Source: Brugia malayi
Lineage: Eukaryota; Nematoda; Chromadorea; Rhabditida; Onchocercidae
Assembly (NCBI RefSeq): GCF_000002995.4
Contig: NW_025062475.1
Span: forward strand, 7,630,187-7,694,186
Length of the DNA: 64,000 nt
Direction of reading: 5' to 3'
A model generated the notes under the pieces. That model saw nothing but the letters and a program-made list of their open reading frames with translations, did no database searches and was not told the DNA's origin. The first letter of the stretch is position 1. Each line of letters starts with the position of its first letter. Position numbers and translations under genes: made by a program. Positions 41,676 through 52,105 of the stretch are shown piece after piece.

Positions 41676-42675
41676 AACAGTCGGATTTTCATAAGGAAAG
41701 ATTACGTATTAATAGTACATCACACTGAATAATTAGACCGTTACTATGCTAAAAAAAGACGCTTAGCTATTCGTAAAATTATTTTGAATTGGTGTATGGA
41801 TGCTCTCGATAGCAAGCGAGAGCATTGCATTGAGATTTCGTGATATACTAACAGTGGTCTGAACGGCTATCGAAATTGTTCATGGTGAAATGTCCGATAA
41901 AAGACTTTTATTTTACAAAGACTTATTCGTGAGGCAGCATACTTGCAATGGAAAGAATCTGAAATTAAGTAAAAGTGATTTAGGCATTATAATTAATTTA
42001 ATACGTCAACATATCTAAAAAAATTTCCGAAACAATCGAAAAAATGCTTAATAAAATATGAAACTATAGAGCGAAACGCATGCTGCTAAGCAAATGATTA
42101 GCTGTGATGACAAGTATAAACCTCGAAACGAGAAATCGGAAGGCCGTAAGCCAACCAAAATAAGGCCAATTAATGTTATTATAAACAAGGTATTTAAATT
42201 TTAAATTCAAATTTCGGTTTGGTTTGCAGCATAAAATTTATCTCAAGCTATGTAATGAATTTTTGCTTGAAAAATTTCTGACATTGCTGCTTATTTTCAC
42301 TGATGAAAATATTATGAAAAAGCATGGTTTGAGTTGTGTTTTCAATCTGTTGATTTGATGTATCTGCCATTTAACTGTGACGGCTTCAAAACCTTCTTTC
42401 AGGTCAACCATCTCGAAGAACAAGAACAATAGATGTAGAAGAAAATCGTACATTCATTTTATTTTGCATTATGTTATTATAAACAAATCCACAAATTCTG
42501 CATGAACATACGTGACAGAAAAGTAGGTATCTAAAACAAAGCTTTTTAAATGATGTCAGGCTTTAGTAAATTATAAGAAAGCTTCATCCGTCTTTGAACA
42601 AAACTGATGCGTAACCTTTCAAGTCACTGAAGTATTTCATACGGTCGACCAGTATCATGATCACTAGAAGTATGA
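41676..42675. other. Convergent 3' region between kinase and TWK channel 1
   Basis: Both genes end here. AT-rich; the 71-codon minus open frame at 42238-42453 lacks family features. Nothing else recognised. Confidence 0.6.
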
Positions 42676-45238
42676 CTAGTCGTAATCCTCGTCATCGCGT
42701 GATTTAAATTTGTTAGCCAACCAGCTGACTTTATTCACAACCTGGAATTCCCAGTGAATTGACTGTAAGGGTAACTTACAACTTTATTTTCAATCCCCCC
42801 ACTTATTCAACTTCTCTAAAGCTAGTTATGATTTTATGAATTAAAATGACCTCTTCTTGTGCTAAGTTAAAACACATCGCTAGTAAAGCCATCCCAAATA
42901 GAAGATAAACTGAAGTTATCACAAGCTTCTTTTGTGCATCCTTATCGTTTCCCACTGATGCACCAGGAAATTTGTCACCAAATCCTGAAAATGAGGTAAA
43001 GAGCAAAATTTTGGTATAATCACTGGAAGCATAAATAAACATTTTAAATTTAATCTGTGAGCAATCTGAAGGATCCTAAAGAATGTTTTGAAAGTTTTTC
43101 CATGAAACATAAGAAATTTTTTTTAATGAACTTCAGAAGGTTCATATTTTCCTGCAAACGTTGAAGAAACTTTAATAAAATATTTTTCTTATCAATATAA
43201 GAATTAATTTCTGATTACTCTGCACAAAATCTAACAAACAAGATTAGGAGAATTCAATGAGAGGTTTCAAATTTTCAAATGATTTAAAAAAGATAAAGAA
43301 CCAATGGTAGTCAAAGAAATGTAACAAAAGTAGAAACTGTCGAGGAATGTCCATCCTTCCCAGAGACAGAACAATACCGAACCAGCCACCAGATAAGCAA
43401 ACATTGTAAAGAATACCAAACTTAGTGGGACCGATATACGTTGTAGTTGTGCTTCCACACTCTCCTTCACCTTAACTTTTTATTTATTTCATCATTTCAT
43501 ATCTACTTATTATCTTAATCTGATTTACTTAAGGAAACTCCTTAAATAATTTCTTAAGTTGATTTCTAAATTAAGCATTCACTTTCCAGCCGATTCTGAA
43601 GTCACAAACAATATCCCTTCTCAATATTGGCTTCTCAGTCATATTTTAGCAGTTCATAACTAGGAAAAAAAAAAAAAAAAAAACAATAAAGTGATTACTT
43701 CAAGTTGTTCAATCTGTGCACGAGCTGTCAGCAAATCTTGTACATCGGAACTAAGCCGAAACGAATCTCCTGACAAGTCTGTATTTACATCCTACAATAT
43801 CATACAGGAAATACATTTTATAAATTTATGGATTCAGTGATTTAAAGAATTTTTTGTTTCAATTTTTGAACTAACTTACTCTAGTCAGTCGAGAAACAAG
43901 AGAGTTAGCACGGCGCAATTCTGCAGCTTTACGCCGTTTGTGCCACAAAATAAGGCGATATTTGAGTCGTATTGAACGTGCGTAGAAAAACCGAAAAATT
44001 TTTGCCATAACATCGCCGATATTCGTTAAGAAAAGTAACATTATAGGTATTCCTGAAGAGAAAATGCAAACACACTTCAATGAAAATTAGGAAAACAATA
44101 AGAAAGAAGATAATGACAATTTACCGATAATTGCGAACAAAATAGTTAATGTTTTGCCGAAATACGTTTTAGCAGATGTATTACCATAGCCAATAGTTGT
44201 TATAACTGTTAAAGAGTAAAGGAAGGCTCCGGTGAATGTCCATTGAGCTGATAAACCATATTCCTAAAATACTTCTAATTCATTAGCTTAAAGTTATTTT
44301 CTGAAATTTTAGAACAAGTCCAAGTGCACATTTACTTTACTTTTAAGTCATAAAACTCGAGTTAAAGTAAATTAATGCCAAGAAGATGTCAAAAAATTCT
44401 AGTGCTCGAATTTACCAACCTTTCCGTCATAACCACGTTTGATTGCCCACATACACTTACGTTGAAATCGTCGCACTTGAGCATGAACTGTACGTTCCCA
44501 TTGTGCACGATCCAATTTGTTGACCCTAAGTTGGTATTTCCTTGAATTCCAAATTCAACGACAGAAAAGTTTCAATACTTGGTGCAGTGATTTTGAAAAA
44601 TCCACAGAAGTCGATTAATCGCTGCTTTAGATGAAATCATCAACGACATTCCTTTGATCAGACCACTGCATCGGTATCTATAAGATACTTCCGTGGCTCT
44701 ACTGTTAGCATTATGTCCTGCTGGGTTGGATGCAATGATAAATACCTAAAAGTAGCGTTCCAGGCGATATTGACAGCTTTTTGCCTTGCCGTTGTCACCT
44801 GGCCCTGTATGAACGTCTCATGCGGTCCTTCTACTGCTCGAAACACAACTGCGCCAAGTAACGCGTACCCAATAACCTAAATAGTAGCGCGATCATACTG
44901 TAATCAGGACTGCATTTAAGATCAGCAGCAGCGCCAAATTTAATCAAGATTTATACGCTGGATGACCTTCACTGGATTCTCGACATTAAATCATTTTCTT
45001 CCTTCGTTTATACCAAACATAAAAATATATTGTAGAACACTTCCATACTAACCAGCGCGCATAATCCAACATGAGAAAAAAAGAATGCGATGATTCGTTT
45101 GATAAGGTTAATCACTCGAGTGACCTTTGATCTTCGATGATTTCTTCGTGCCATGGAGCTAATTAACTGGGCTGAAATAGGAGAAGCTGTCTGATTACTA
45201 GGCCGGAAGAAGATGAAAGAGAAGAAATCCTCCTCCAT
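42676..45238 (-). CDS. TWK two-pore-domain potassium channel 1
   Basis: K2P leak channel of the plasma membrane, setting resting potential in nerve or muscle. Nine exons close in frame: 45238-45053, 44876-44746, 44525-44420, 44263-44125, 44052-43880, 43791-43699, 43470-43302, 42984-42851 and 42741-42676, giving 398 residues. Order: cytoplasmic N-terminus with a basic patch ([12 protein letters not shown]), TM1 ([17 protein letters not shown]), extracellular cap, pore 1 with TIGYGN (about 164-169), TM2, a basic intracellular loop ([17 protein letters not shown]), TM3 ([15 protein letters not shown]), pore 2 with TIGFGD (about 331-336), TM4 ([19 protein letters not shown]) and a short acidic tail ending DEDYD. 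Selectivity filters are intact. A 19-base poly-A tract at 43665-43683 lies in an intron. Confidence 0.94.
43665..43683. repeat. 19-base poly-A tract
   Basis: Intron of TWK channel 1. Confidence 0.85.
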
Positions 45239-45396
45239 TTATCAGCGAAAGTGGCCTATACGCTTGGAGATGAGATAGAATATATCTCGCCTTGATTGGG
45301 CCCTTCCTTTTCTTTTAAACCTACGAAAAAGCTATCTCTCTACCACTACGGCCAACAACATAAATAAACAGCATCACTGAAATCTAACAATGCAAC

Positions 45397-45432
45397 GACA
45401 CACACATACACACACACACACATATATATATA
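45397..45432. repeat. (CA)n/(TA)n microsatellite
   Basis: Imperfect CACACATACACACACACACA followed by TATATATATA. Confidence 0.85.
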
Positions 45433-45877
45433 CAGACATGGATATATACATACACATGCAATGACATACATTCTCATTTGAATTAGCAAGCTCGAGAATC
45501 TGAATTCTCTGGAGACTAACATAGAATAAAGGTTATCAGAATGCTTCTCGCTTTTCTAATATGAATTTGTGCTGGCATAAACAATGCATCTGTTTAGCAG
45601 AGATATTGCCATTTGAAATTTTAGCTTTGCTATCAAAGTGTGCCAAGAAAGCATTCTTGTGTAAAGAGGATAGTACAAGCAAATAAGCCTGAGCAGGAAG
45701 ATGAGATATATCCTTTTATAGATGACAAATGAACGGACAATCGATGTTCCTCTCCTTTCCTTCTCTCTCCACCATCATTTAAAAAACAAGGAAGAATTGT
45801 AGTAATGAAGGGCTAACTAAGTCATTTCTATACAAATATTTCAATGTATTTATACAGAAATAAATTTTCTGCGTAAC

Positions 45878-45914
45878 TTTTGTTTTCAATCAGAAAAGCT
45901 GATTGAAAACAAAA
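45878..45914. repeat. Perfect 16-bp hairpin with 5-base loop
   Basis: TTTTGTTTTCAATCAG at 45878-45893 and its exact reverse complement at 45899-45914, loop AAAAG. Intergenic. Confidence 0.93.
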
Positions 45915-47016
45915 ATTCGATTTCAAATTTTTAAATAAATTTGATTTCAATATTCTTTAAAAATAAACTATCCTGCTTTGCTATCTGAAGATTTTTTTTA
46001 GGAAGATTTGAAGCCAAGAAAGGGTGACGAAGAGTGAACCATTGCAAACTAATGAATGAATTAGAGACTAGTTTTAGTAAAACTGGTTTCAAAAAAAGAG
46101 ACTAGTTTTCACACCCTTGTTTTTTAGCCCATTTTATTAATCAGTCAGTTAACCAATCGATGAGATACTATTTTAGCATCAAAATCACACACTTGCAATA
46201 CTCGGAAAGAATAATTAGGTGAATTGCATTTGATTAGTTTGCTTCCAAATCGCGATAAAAAGAAATCAGTCCCACCCGTGCACTGATAAATGTCCAAAAT
46301 GAGAAAATCATTCTACAGCAAGGGAATGTTGAAATGATTATTGACAGATGGCGTGCCGCATGATGAAAAATATTCTCGAGAGCCACAAAATATCCGAACC
46401 AAAATGTTAGTGAGATGAAAATTTTATTGCGGTTCGTTTTCCCAATCAAAGTTTTTTCCAAATTGCAACTTTCTTTATACTTTCTTTTTGAAGTTTATTT
46501 TTCGAAAATTTTAACATTTATTTTTCTTTTTCGAAAACACGAAAATTTCGATGAGTTTCAATTATTGTTGCTTTGTATTTAAGGATTTTATAAATTTATT
46601 TGCTGTTGAAGTTAAGTAGAAGTTTCAAGACAACTGAAAAAATGTGGCCATACTTTTTAGGTAACTATGATTCCAACTCAATACACATCGTTTTAGCAAT
46701 ATCAAGGCAATTTCAGTGTGGAACACCGAAAAGAAGTATCAGTCTTGCTGCACCTTTACAAAATTTTTAACTGAAGAAATCTATTCTAGAGAAATTAAAA
46801 ATTTGGTAAAGTTTAACACTAAATACCTTCAGGGAAGAGAATTTCAGCTACGATACATAATTGAATGAATAGATTATACTGCACAAAACTCATTTTTTAA
46901 TTGAAAAAAGATAAAAATGACTTCGTACTTAATAAATAATTAAATATTAAAATTAGTACGGCAATCTGGAATAATAGTTTAATCTCTCAAGTTATTTTCT
47001 TCTTTTTGAGAATCAA

Positions 47017-47048
47017 ATACTGTCTTAATTCTAAAGTTAAGACAGTAT
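47017..47048. repeat. Perfect 12-bp hairpin with 8-base loop
   Basis: ATACTGTCTTAA at 47017-47028 and its reverse complement at 47037-47048. Intergenic. Confidence 0.85.
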
Positions 47049-47603
47049 CTAACTTTAAGTGCTTTTTTTTTCAAGTAAAAATGGCAACTGGGCCAAGAAT
47101 GTGTCTTGCTGAACCGGTTCGCGAAGCAAAATCTAGTAAGGCAAGATGGATAGTTAAATTTCAAAGCTAGTTCTTCGCGTCATTCTACTAAACGGAGTTT
47201 ACAAATTAGCTTAGATAGATTTTAAGTTGTTTATTTAATGAATGTATTTCGATTGGAAGAATCGTAATACGGCTAAAATTTCTCAGCTAAAAACCGCTCG
47301 GTAAACAAAATCATTTCCATCTATTCGACTGAGCATAATTTGCACATAGATAAAGCACTGCGACACTTACAATTTTTTCTTTTTGATCGGTTAGTTATCC
47401 ATTCACTCCACCACACTTTTAAGTAAATTTGAATTCTATACGGTTCAAGTCTACATTATCAATTGAAATTAATTTTTAATTTTTATAATTTGATTTAAAT
47501 GGTTACTTTATTTAAGGCTTCAGCCAAAAAATTCTGTAGGAGGAAACTTCTCCGATCTCTTTTCCTCTTCAGCTTAATGTTTAACTTCTTTGCAGCCAGG
47601 AAA

Positions 47604-47604
47604 T

Positions 47605-47645
<41 letters not shown>
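47604..47645. repeat. T8A34 homopolymer block
   Basis: Eight T followed by 34 A, the longest homopolymer in the window, 33 bases upstream of the likely trans-splice acceptor of the secreted-protein gene. Confidence 0.9.
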
Positions 47646-47646
<1 letters not shown>

Positions 47647-47681
47647 ATGTCACAATTTATTTCTGAGCACAGTTTCAGAAT

Positions 47682-48251
47682 ATGGCAAGAATCATCTGCT
47701 TGTTTTCTTTTTTGTTCTATATTTCAATGACCTCAGCCATGACAGCTTTACCAGGACAAATCCCATACTGGGCTGGAGGTGCTGCAATTGGTTCATCGCT
47801 CGGAAACAGATTACTTGGAACTGATCAACAGCTAAGTAACTTCGGACTTCTTAGTTCAGGTGGTCTTAGTGGTTTTGGTTTGGAGAGTTTAGGTCTCGGT
47901 GGTTTACAGAATCTTGGTAGCTTTCAAAGTCTCGCTAGCTTGCAAGGTCTCGGTGGCTTACAAGGCTTACAAGTAATTCAAATACCACTTGACAATACTG
48001 TCAACAACAATATGTCGCCCTGTACAGCGTGCATAATTTGTTCACCGCAAAGTGCGTCAACAAGTATGTTTGTTTTCGAAACTATTCAAATATAGAGAAA
48101 TATTATTTTAATTGGAAAATTATTTCTATGCTTGGCTCTATTTGCAGATTGTATACCCGTACCGAAATTAGCACCAATCAGTAGCCAGTTTTGTTGCTGC
48201 TGCACATCTGTAACTGGATCGGCAATTGGGACCGTTAATAGAAAGAAGTAA
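47682..48251 (+). CDS. Small secreted Gly/Leu/Ser-rich protein with cysteine-rich end
   Basis: Two exons, 47682-48063 and 48148-48251, give 161 residues. Residues 1-19 form a signal peptide (IICLFSFLFYISMTSA). The middle is a low-complexity array of short LG/LQ/SL units (FGLESLGLGGLQNLGSF, LQGLGGLQGLQ) of about 9-12 residues each. The C-terminal third has CTACIIC in exon 1 and, after the intron, FCCCC, with a basic end NRKK. No known domain; secreted nematode proteins with such Gly/Leu repeats can be cuticular, antimicrobial or excretory-secretory, and I cannot choose. TTTCAG ends three bases before the ATG at 47678, and AATAAA follows at 48351-48356. An excretory-secretory role is only inference from the signal peptide and lack of membrane segments. 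Confidence 0.85.
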
Positions 48252-49131
48252 CTTGCAGAGCAAATACCTCAGAAAGAGCTGATAAAGATGTCAAAGCTTT
48301 TGACTGTACATATCTTTTTGACATTCTTTCATTATTTTTGATAACTCATAAATAAAAAGACCCATTGAATATCAACATTTAACTTATTCGAAGAACCAAA
48401 AAATGACAAAAGGATGGTTCGCTTTAAAAGAGTTGATATGCTAATATTCCAAAAAAAATTTCTCCGAATTTTCCAAAAACTGGATTAAGAAAATTCGAGA
48501 TAGTCTTCGCCATTTACGATATTGCAATATCAGTATCATATTTGTAAACAACAAAATAAAGTTTCTTCGAGGAAAATCTCAGCAGGAACTGTTAGTTACA
48601 AAATAATGTCCTTCATTCATGTCCCCGGAACTGCAATTGCATCTTTTCCTTCAGTTAATATTACATCGCATTAAAATTCATTAATTATCGTCGACTTTGT
48701 TCTGATTAAAAATAGGCTTAGTGATTAAATTTATGTTGTGCCGAATCCTAAGAATTTAAAAGAAGCAAATTACTTTAACTAAGATCATGGACCTAAAAGT
48801 CCAAGACGGCATACTATCTTATTACTTAATTAACCTGAATAATTACCTGAAAAGGAACAATAATGAAGTGGGAACAGTTAAGGATATAATTACATAATAA
48901 TTTACTTTCCAAAAGCTATGTTCAGAACCAACCTATTGAAATAAGTGTTTCCTCTTTAGCAAAGCAAAGTAGACTGTAGATGAAAAGCATTACGATATTT
49001 TTGATAAATCTCAAAACGCTTTTAGGACCGAAAATTTGAAGTTTTAACGTTTATTGCGATAAAAAGTTTGAAAAAAACATGATTTAAGAATTAGTCAAAC
49101 AAGTACATTCCAATGATAGTTAGTCGTTGAG
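48252..49131. other. Intergenic region
   Basis: 3' UTR of the secreted-protein gene (AATAAA at 48351) and AT-rich sequence up to the proposed end of the next minus-strand gene. Nothing recognised. Confidence 0.55.
48351..48356 (+). terminator. Poly-A signal AATAAA of the secreted-protein gene
   Basis: Canonical hexamer 100 bases after the stop codon. Confidence 0.65.
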
Positions 49132-50965
49132 CTATGTATAAGATCTAAACAAACCTGCTACTCAATAAGAAAGTGCAAAAGTTCACTTTTTGTTATTTTT
49201 CTATAATCGCTATAAGGAAATGCATACCGATGGGATGCAAAGCACGCTTTGCTAATCGAACTTGATTTAGAAGTTCTCTGTTGATAATCAGTTTAACGGG
49301 TTTATTTTTGGCTAAATAGTGTTGATGCTGGAAATGAAATTCTGCAATTAGCGTTGATACGGTAGCTGCGAACGCGATGGTTGTTAGAGCTCCCATGCAA
49401 AGATATACCTGAAACTATTTTAATCAAACTGTAAGACAAAATTAGAAAAATTGTCGAAATAAAAAAAAGTTGTTGACAGTATATATATATATATATTCAT
49501 AAGTCCACGTAGATATCATTACAACTACTAAAGTTGAATTTAAATGAGTATATCAATGTTTTTTCAAAAATTTGAGATAAACTACCTGGGAATTCGAAAA
49601 AATCAATATTATCTCTCATCAATTTTTTCAAATTCATAAAATACATTTCTTGAAACAGAAATGTAAACGATGATTATACAAAGAATGACGAACCAATAAC
49701 TCACCCACTTTAAATAATAGCGCAGGTCTCGATAGAAGCCTGTAAAAACTTCTTTAAATTTCATCAAGGAGAAAAAGCTTCGGACAATTACCAAATAAAT
49801 TCGTAAGTGAACAATTCAGAGACCTTTTTCCTTGTATCTCTTCACTTCTGTTATTGCTCTTATAAATCTATGATTGGTCTCTTCTGCAAAAAATTGATTT
49901 GCTGTGACACTTTCTCTTTTATCTTCCCAAATTACAGCTTCATTTGCTATAAAAATCGAACAGATATGCATTAGTTGACATATCTGCAGGAATAACAGAG
50001 AAACGAATTAAAATTGCCTGAATCGGAAGATACTGTATTGTACAGTGCTTGAATATAATCAACACTTCTGCATAGATCTTTGTCAAAAACTTCCAAAACT
50101 GATATCTTGTCGTATTCTATAAATAATTACTAACCTTGTTCTGCTTATTTTTTTCAACATCGAGTTCGCTCAAAATATGGAGGTAACGGACGCTGTATAA
50201 AAACTACGTAATCAGAGAAGCACAGCAACTCCAAATTAAAGGAATAATACTACCATTACTTCATTAGTGAACTTGTCAACAAATTTCAAGCAGTACTTTT
50301 GATAATGATCATAAGAGGATAACCAAATTTAGCTTGCTGGATAATTTCAATATTCGATTGGCAGCCTAGCTGCAATTTAATATGCCTTCTTCTAAGAGAA
50401 AATATAATTTGTTCAAATGTGCACGGAGGATTAGTCCTATAGATCAAACCTACAAATAAAATAAGTTGATAGACACACATTCTGAAAACTGGATCTCTGT
50501 TCATACTACTTTTATTTCAGGTCTGAATCATCTCATTTGTTATCGATCTTACTTTGCAAAGCATTCTTTATTTGAAATAAATAGTAACAAAGCGAACACT
50601 GATGTCGAATTCTGATGGTGCACCACTTGTGGAACAATTCGACTGCAATTAGTTTCTTTCGAAATCGGTCGCGAATATACAATAAAGGCCTTAAAATTTT
50701 CATATTATTCAACCAATGCATGTCGCAAATGATTTTCAGAAGCAGACCTTGTTAATAGTGACTCCTAGGCAGAAGAGAAAAAACAGCCAAGATATTTACC
50801 AATGCTTTGAAATACAATAAGATTGATTATGGCATGAAAAAAGAGGAAATCACACTTGCTACATTGTTGTAAGTATGAGCTGGATGTTGAGTTGTATTTG
50901 AAGATGACAACATGAACTTGATCTGGTTCTTCTTGTTGTAATAACTTGCTGATTGTTTTATTCAT
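49132..50965 (-). CDS. Unidentified multi-exon membrane protein, tentative model
   Basis: Three adjacent exons join in phase with good borders: 49946-49824 (NEAVIWEDKRESV to VKRYKEK), 49739-49705 (FYRDLRYYLKW) and 49408-49228 (VYLCMGALTTIAFAATVSTL, then LAKNKPVKLIINRELLNQV to LHPIG). Together they give a charged segment, one strong membrane helix and a basic helix. A short last exon, 49154-49132, would add LFRSYT and a stop. Upstream, coding-like exons at 50965-50800 (starts MNKTISKLLQQEEPD), 50764-50748, 50689-50553 and 50436-50324 are mutually in phase, but the introns between the first three are only 35 and 58 bases. The stretch 50324-49946 could not be joined uniquely: two frames are open across about 50000-50110. 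The single late helix ending in an acidic residue recalls the last helix of ionotropic-receptor-like proteins, but this is weak. Function unknown. Confidence 0.4.
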
Positions 50966-52105
50966 TATTACTATCTAAATTGTGAATATTTTTTGCAGAC
51001 CGGTAGTTTTCATGCAAAGTTAAGTTATGCGTTATCTTTTCTCAAGTAATATGTTAAACAACTCTGATAACCGTAACGACACAATTATATTGCCCAATTG
51101 ATTTGGTTCGTACTCTTTTAGCCATAACTAGTTTCGCAAAGAAAGAAATTTGGTTTAGAATTTGCAGCAGAGCAGAGATTCTGCAAGAAAAAAAAATCAG
51201 TTGAATAGCCAAATCTGAAACTGAATTTTATCGAAAAGTAATTATCGGCGCTGTCTTCATATTCCATACTAGTCTCATTTTTGATTTCATATTTCATGAT
51301 ACTTCGAGTATCATGAAATATGAAATGCTGACAAAGAGAAGAAAGAAGGAAGATGGAGAAACTATCACTACAAAACGATGAGCATAAGTAAATTCATATT
51401 TCAAATGACCAATAGAAGCAAAACTAAGAGATAAGCATCACCGCATGAACTTTTTACACAACCGCTCGTCTGCCTGAAAAATTGTAAATATTGATTTTAC
51501 ATTAACTTTTGTTTCGTACCGGAATTACTGACACTTAATTCCATCAAAACAGACTATTTCGCTGAATAACGTTACAGATCGGAAACAATGCAACGATTCT
51601 CGACATGAAGACTGGAGACCTTGTGACATCTGAACGATAACTGAGTTACGCGAGAAAAGTGTGGGTGAATTGATGAATGAATCGTAATGTTATTTCCCTG
51701 CAGCTCATTTTCACTTGCAATTTCGACTTCACGTGTTTATGTGATACCCGATAGAGATATTAATGTCATTTCAAATGAAGATTACTCGACATTGAGCTGA
51801 CGTGATAGTACCACCGCAAGTAAGTAACAGTAGGTATTACCATTTCACGCGGGTTACAATGCTTCACAATTACTGAGGAATCTTGCACGGAATGTATTTA
51901 AAGTAAGCGGGAAAGGACGCATTTTGAAAATGCGAAAAAGTGAGAAATTCTGGAGAAATGAGGGGTTGGGATTTTAATGCTGGATTGTTCTGGAATATAA
52001 CTTACTCAGTGCATTTCCTCATTCTCTTTGTTTTGGCTCATTTACTCTTCTGTTCCATTTGGATCATTAAATAATAAGCAGCAGTTTAGGATTAGCTAAT
52101 AACAG
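50966..52105. other. Divergent upstream region before the primase gene
   Basis: Contains a perfect 20-bp hairpin (51284-51326). Otherwise AT-rich without a supported gene. Likely promoter region of primase and of the minus-strand membrane-protein model. Confidence 0.55.
51284..51326. repeat. Perfect 20-bp hairpin with 3-base loop
   Basis: Arms 51284-51303 (ATTTCATATTTCATGATACT) and 51307-51326 are exact reverse complements, loop TCG. Longest perfect stem seen in the window. Confidence 0.95.

Larger units (their letters stand above)
45239..47681. other. Intergenic region, 2.4 kb
   Basis: Upstream of TWK channel 1 (minus) and of the secreted protein (plus). AT-rich, with a CA/TA microsatellite (45397-45432), two perfect hairpins (45878-45914, 47017-47048), and a T8A34 block ending 36 bases before the next ATG. 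No supported gene; the 75-codon frame at 46234-46461 has no recognisable features. Confidence 0.6.

Noticed and set aside
46063..46109. 13-base direct repeat AGAGACTAGTTTT, 34 bases apart
   Set aside because: Too short and AT-rich to be distinguished from chance, and no element ends were found.
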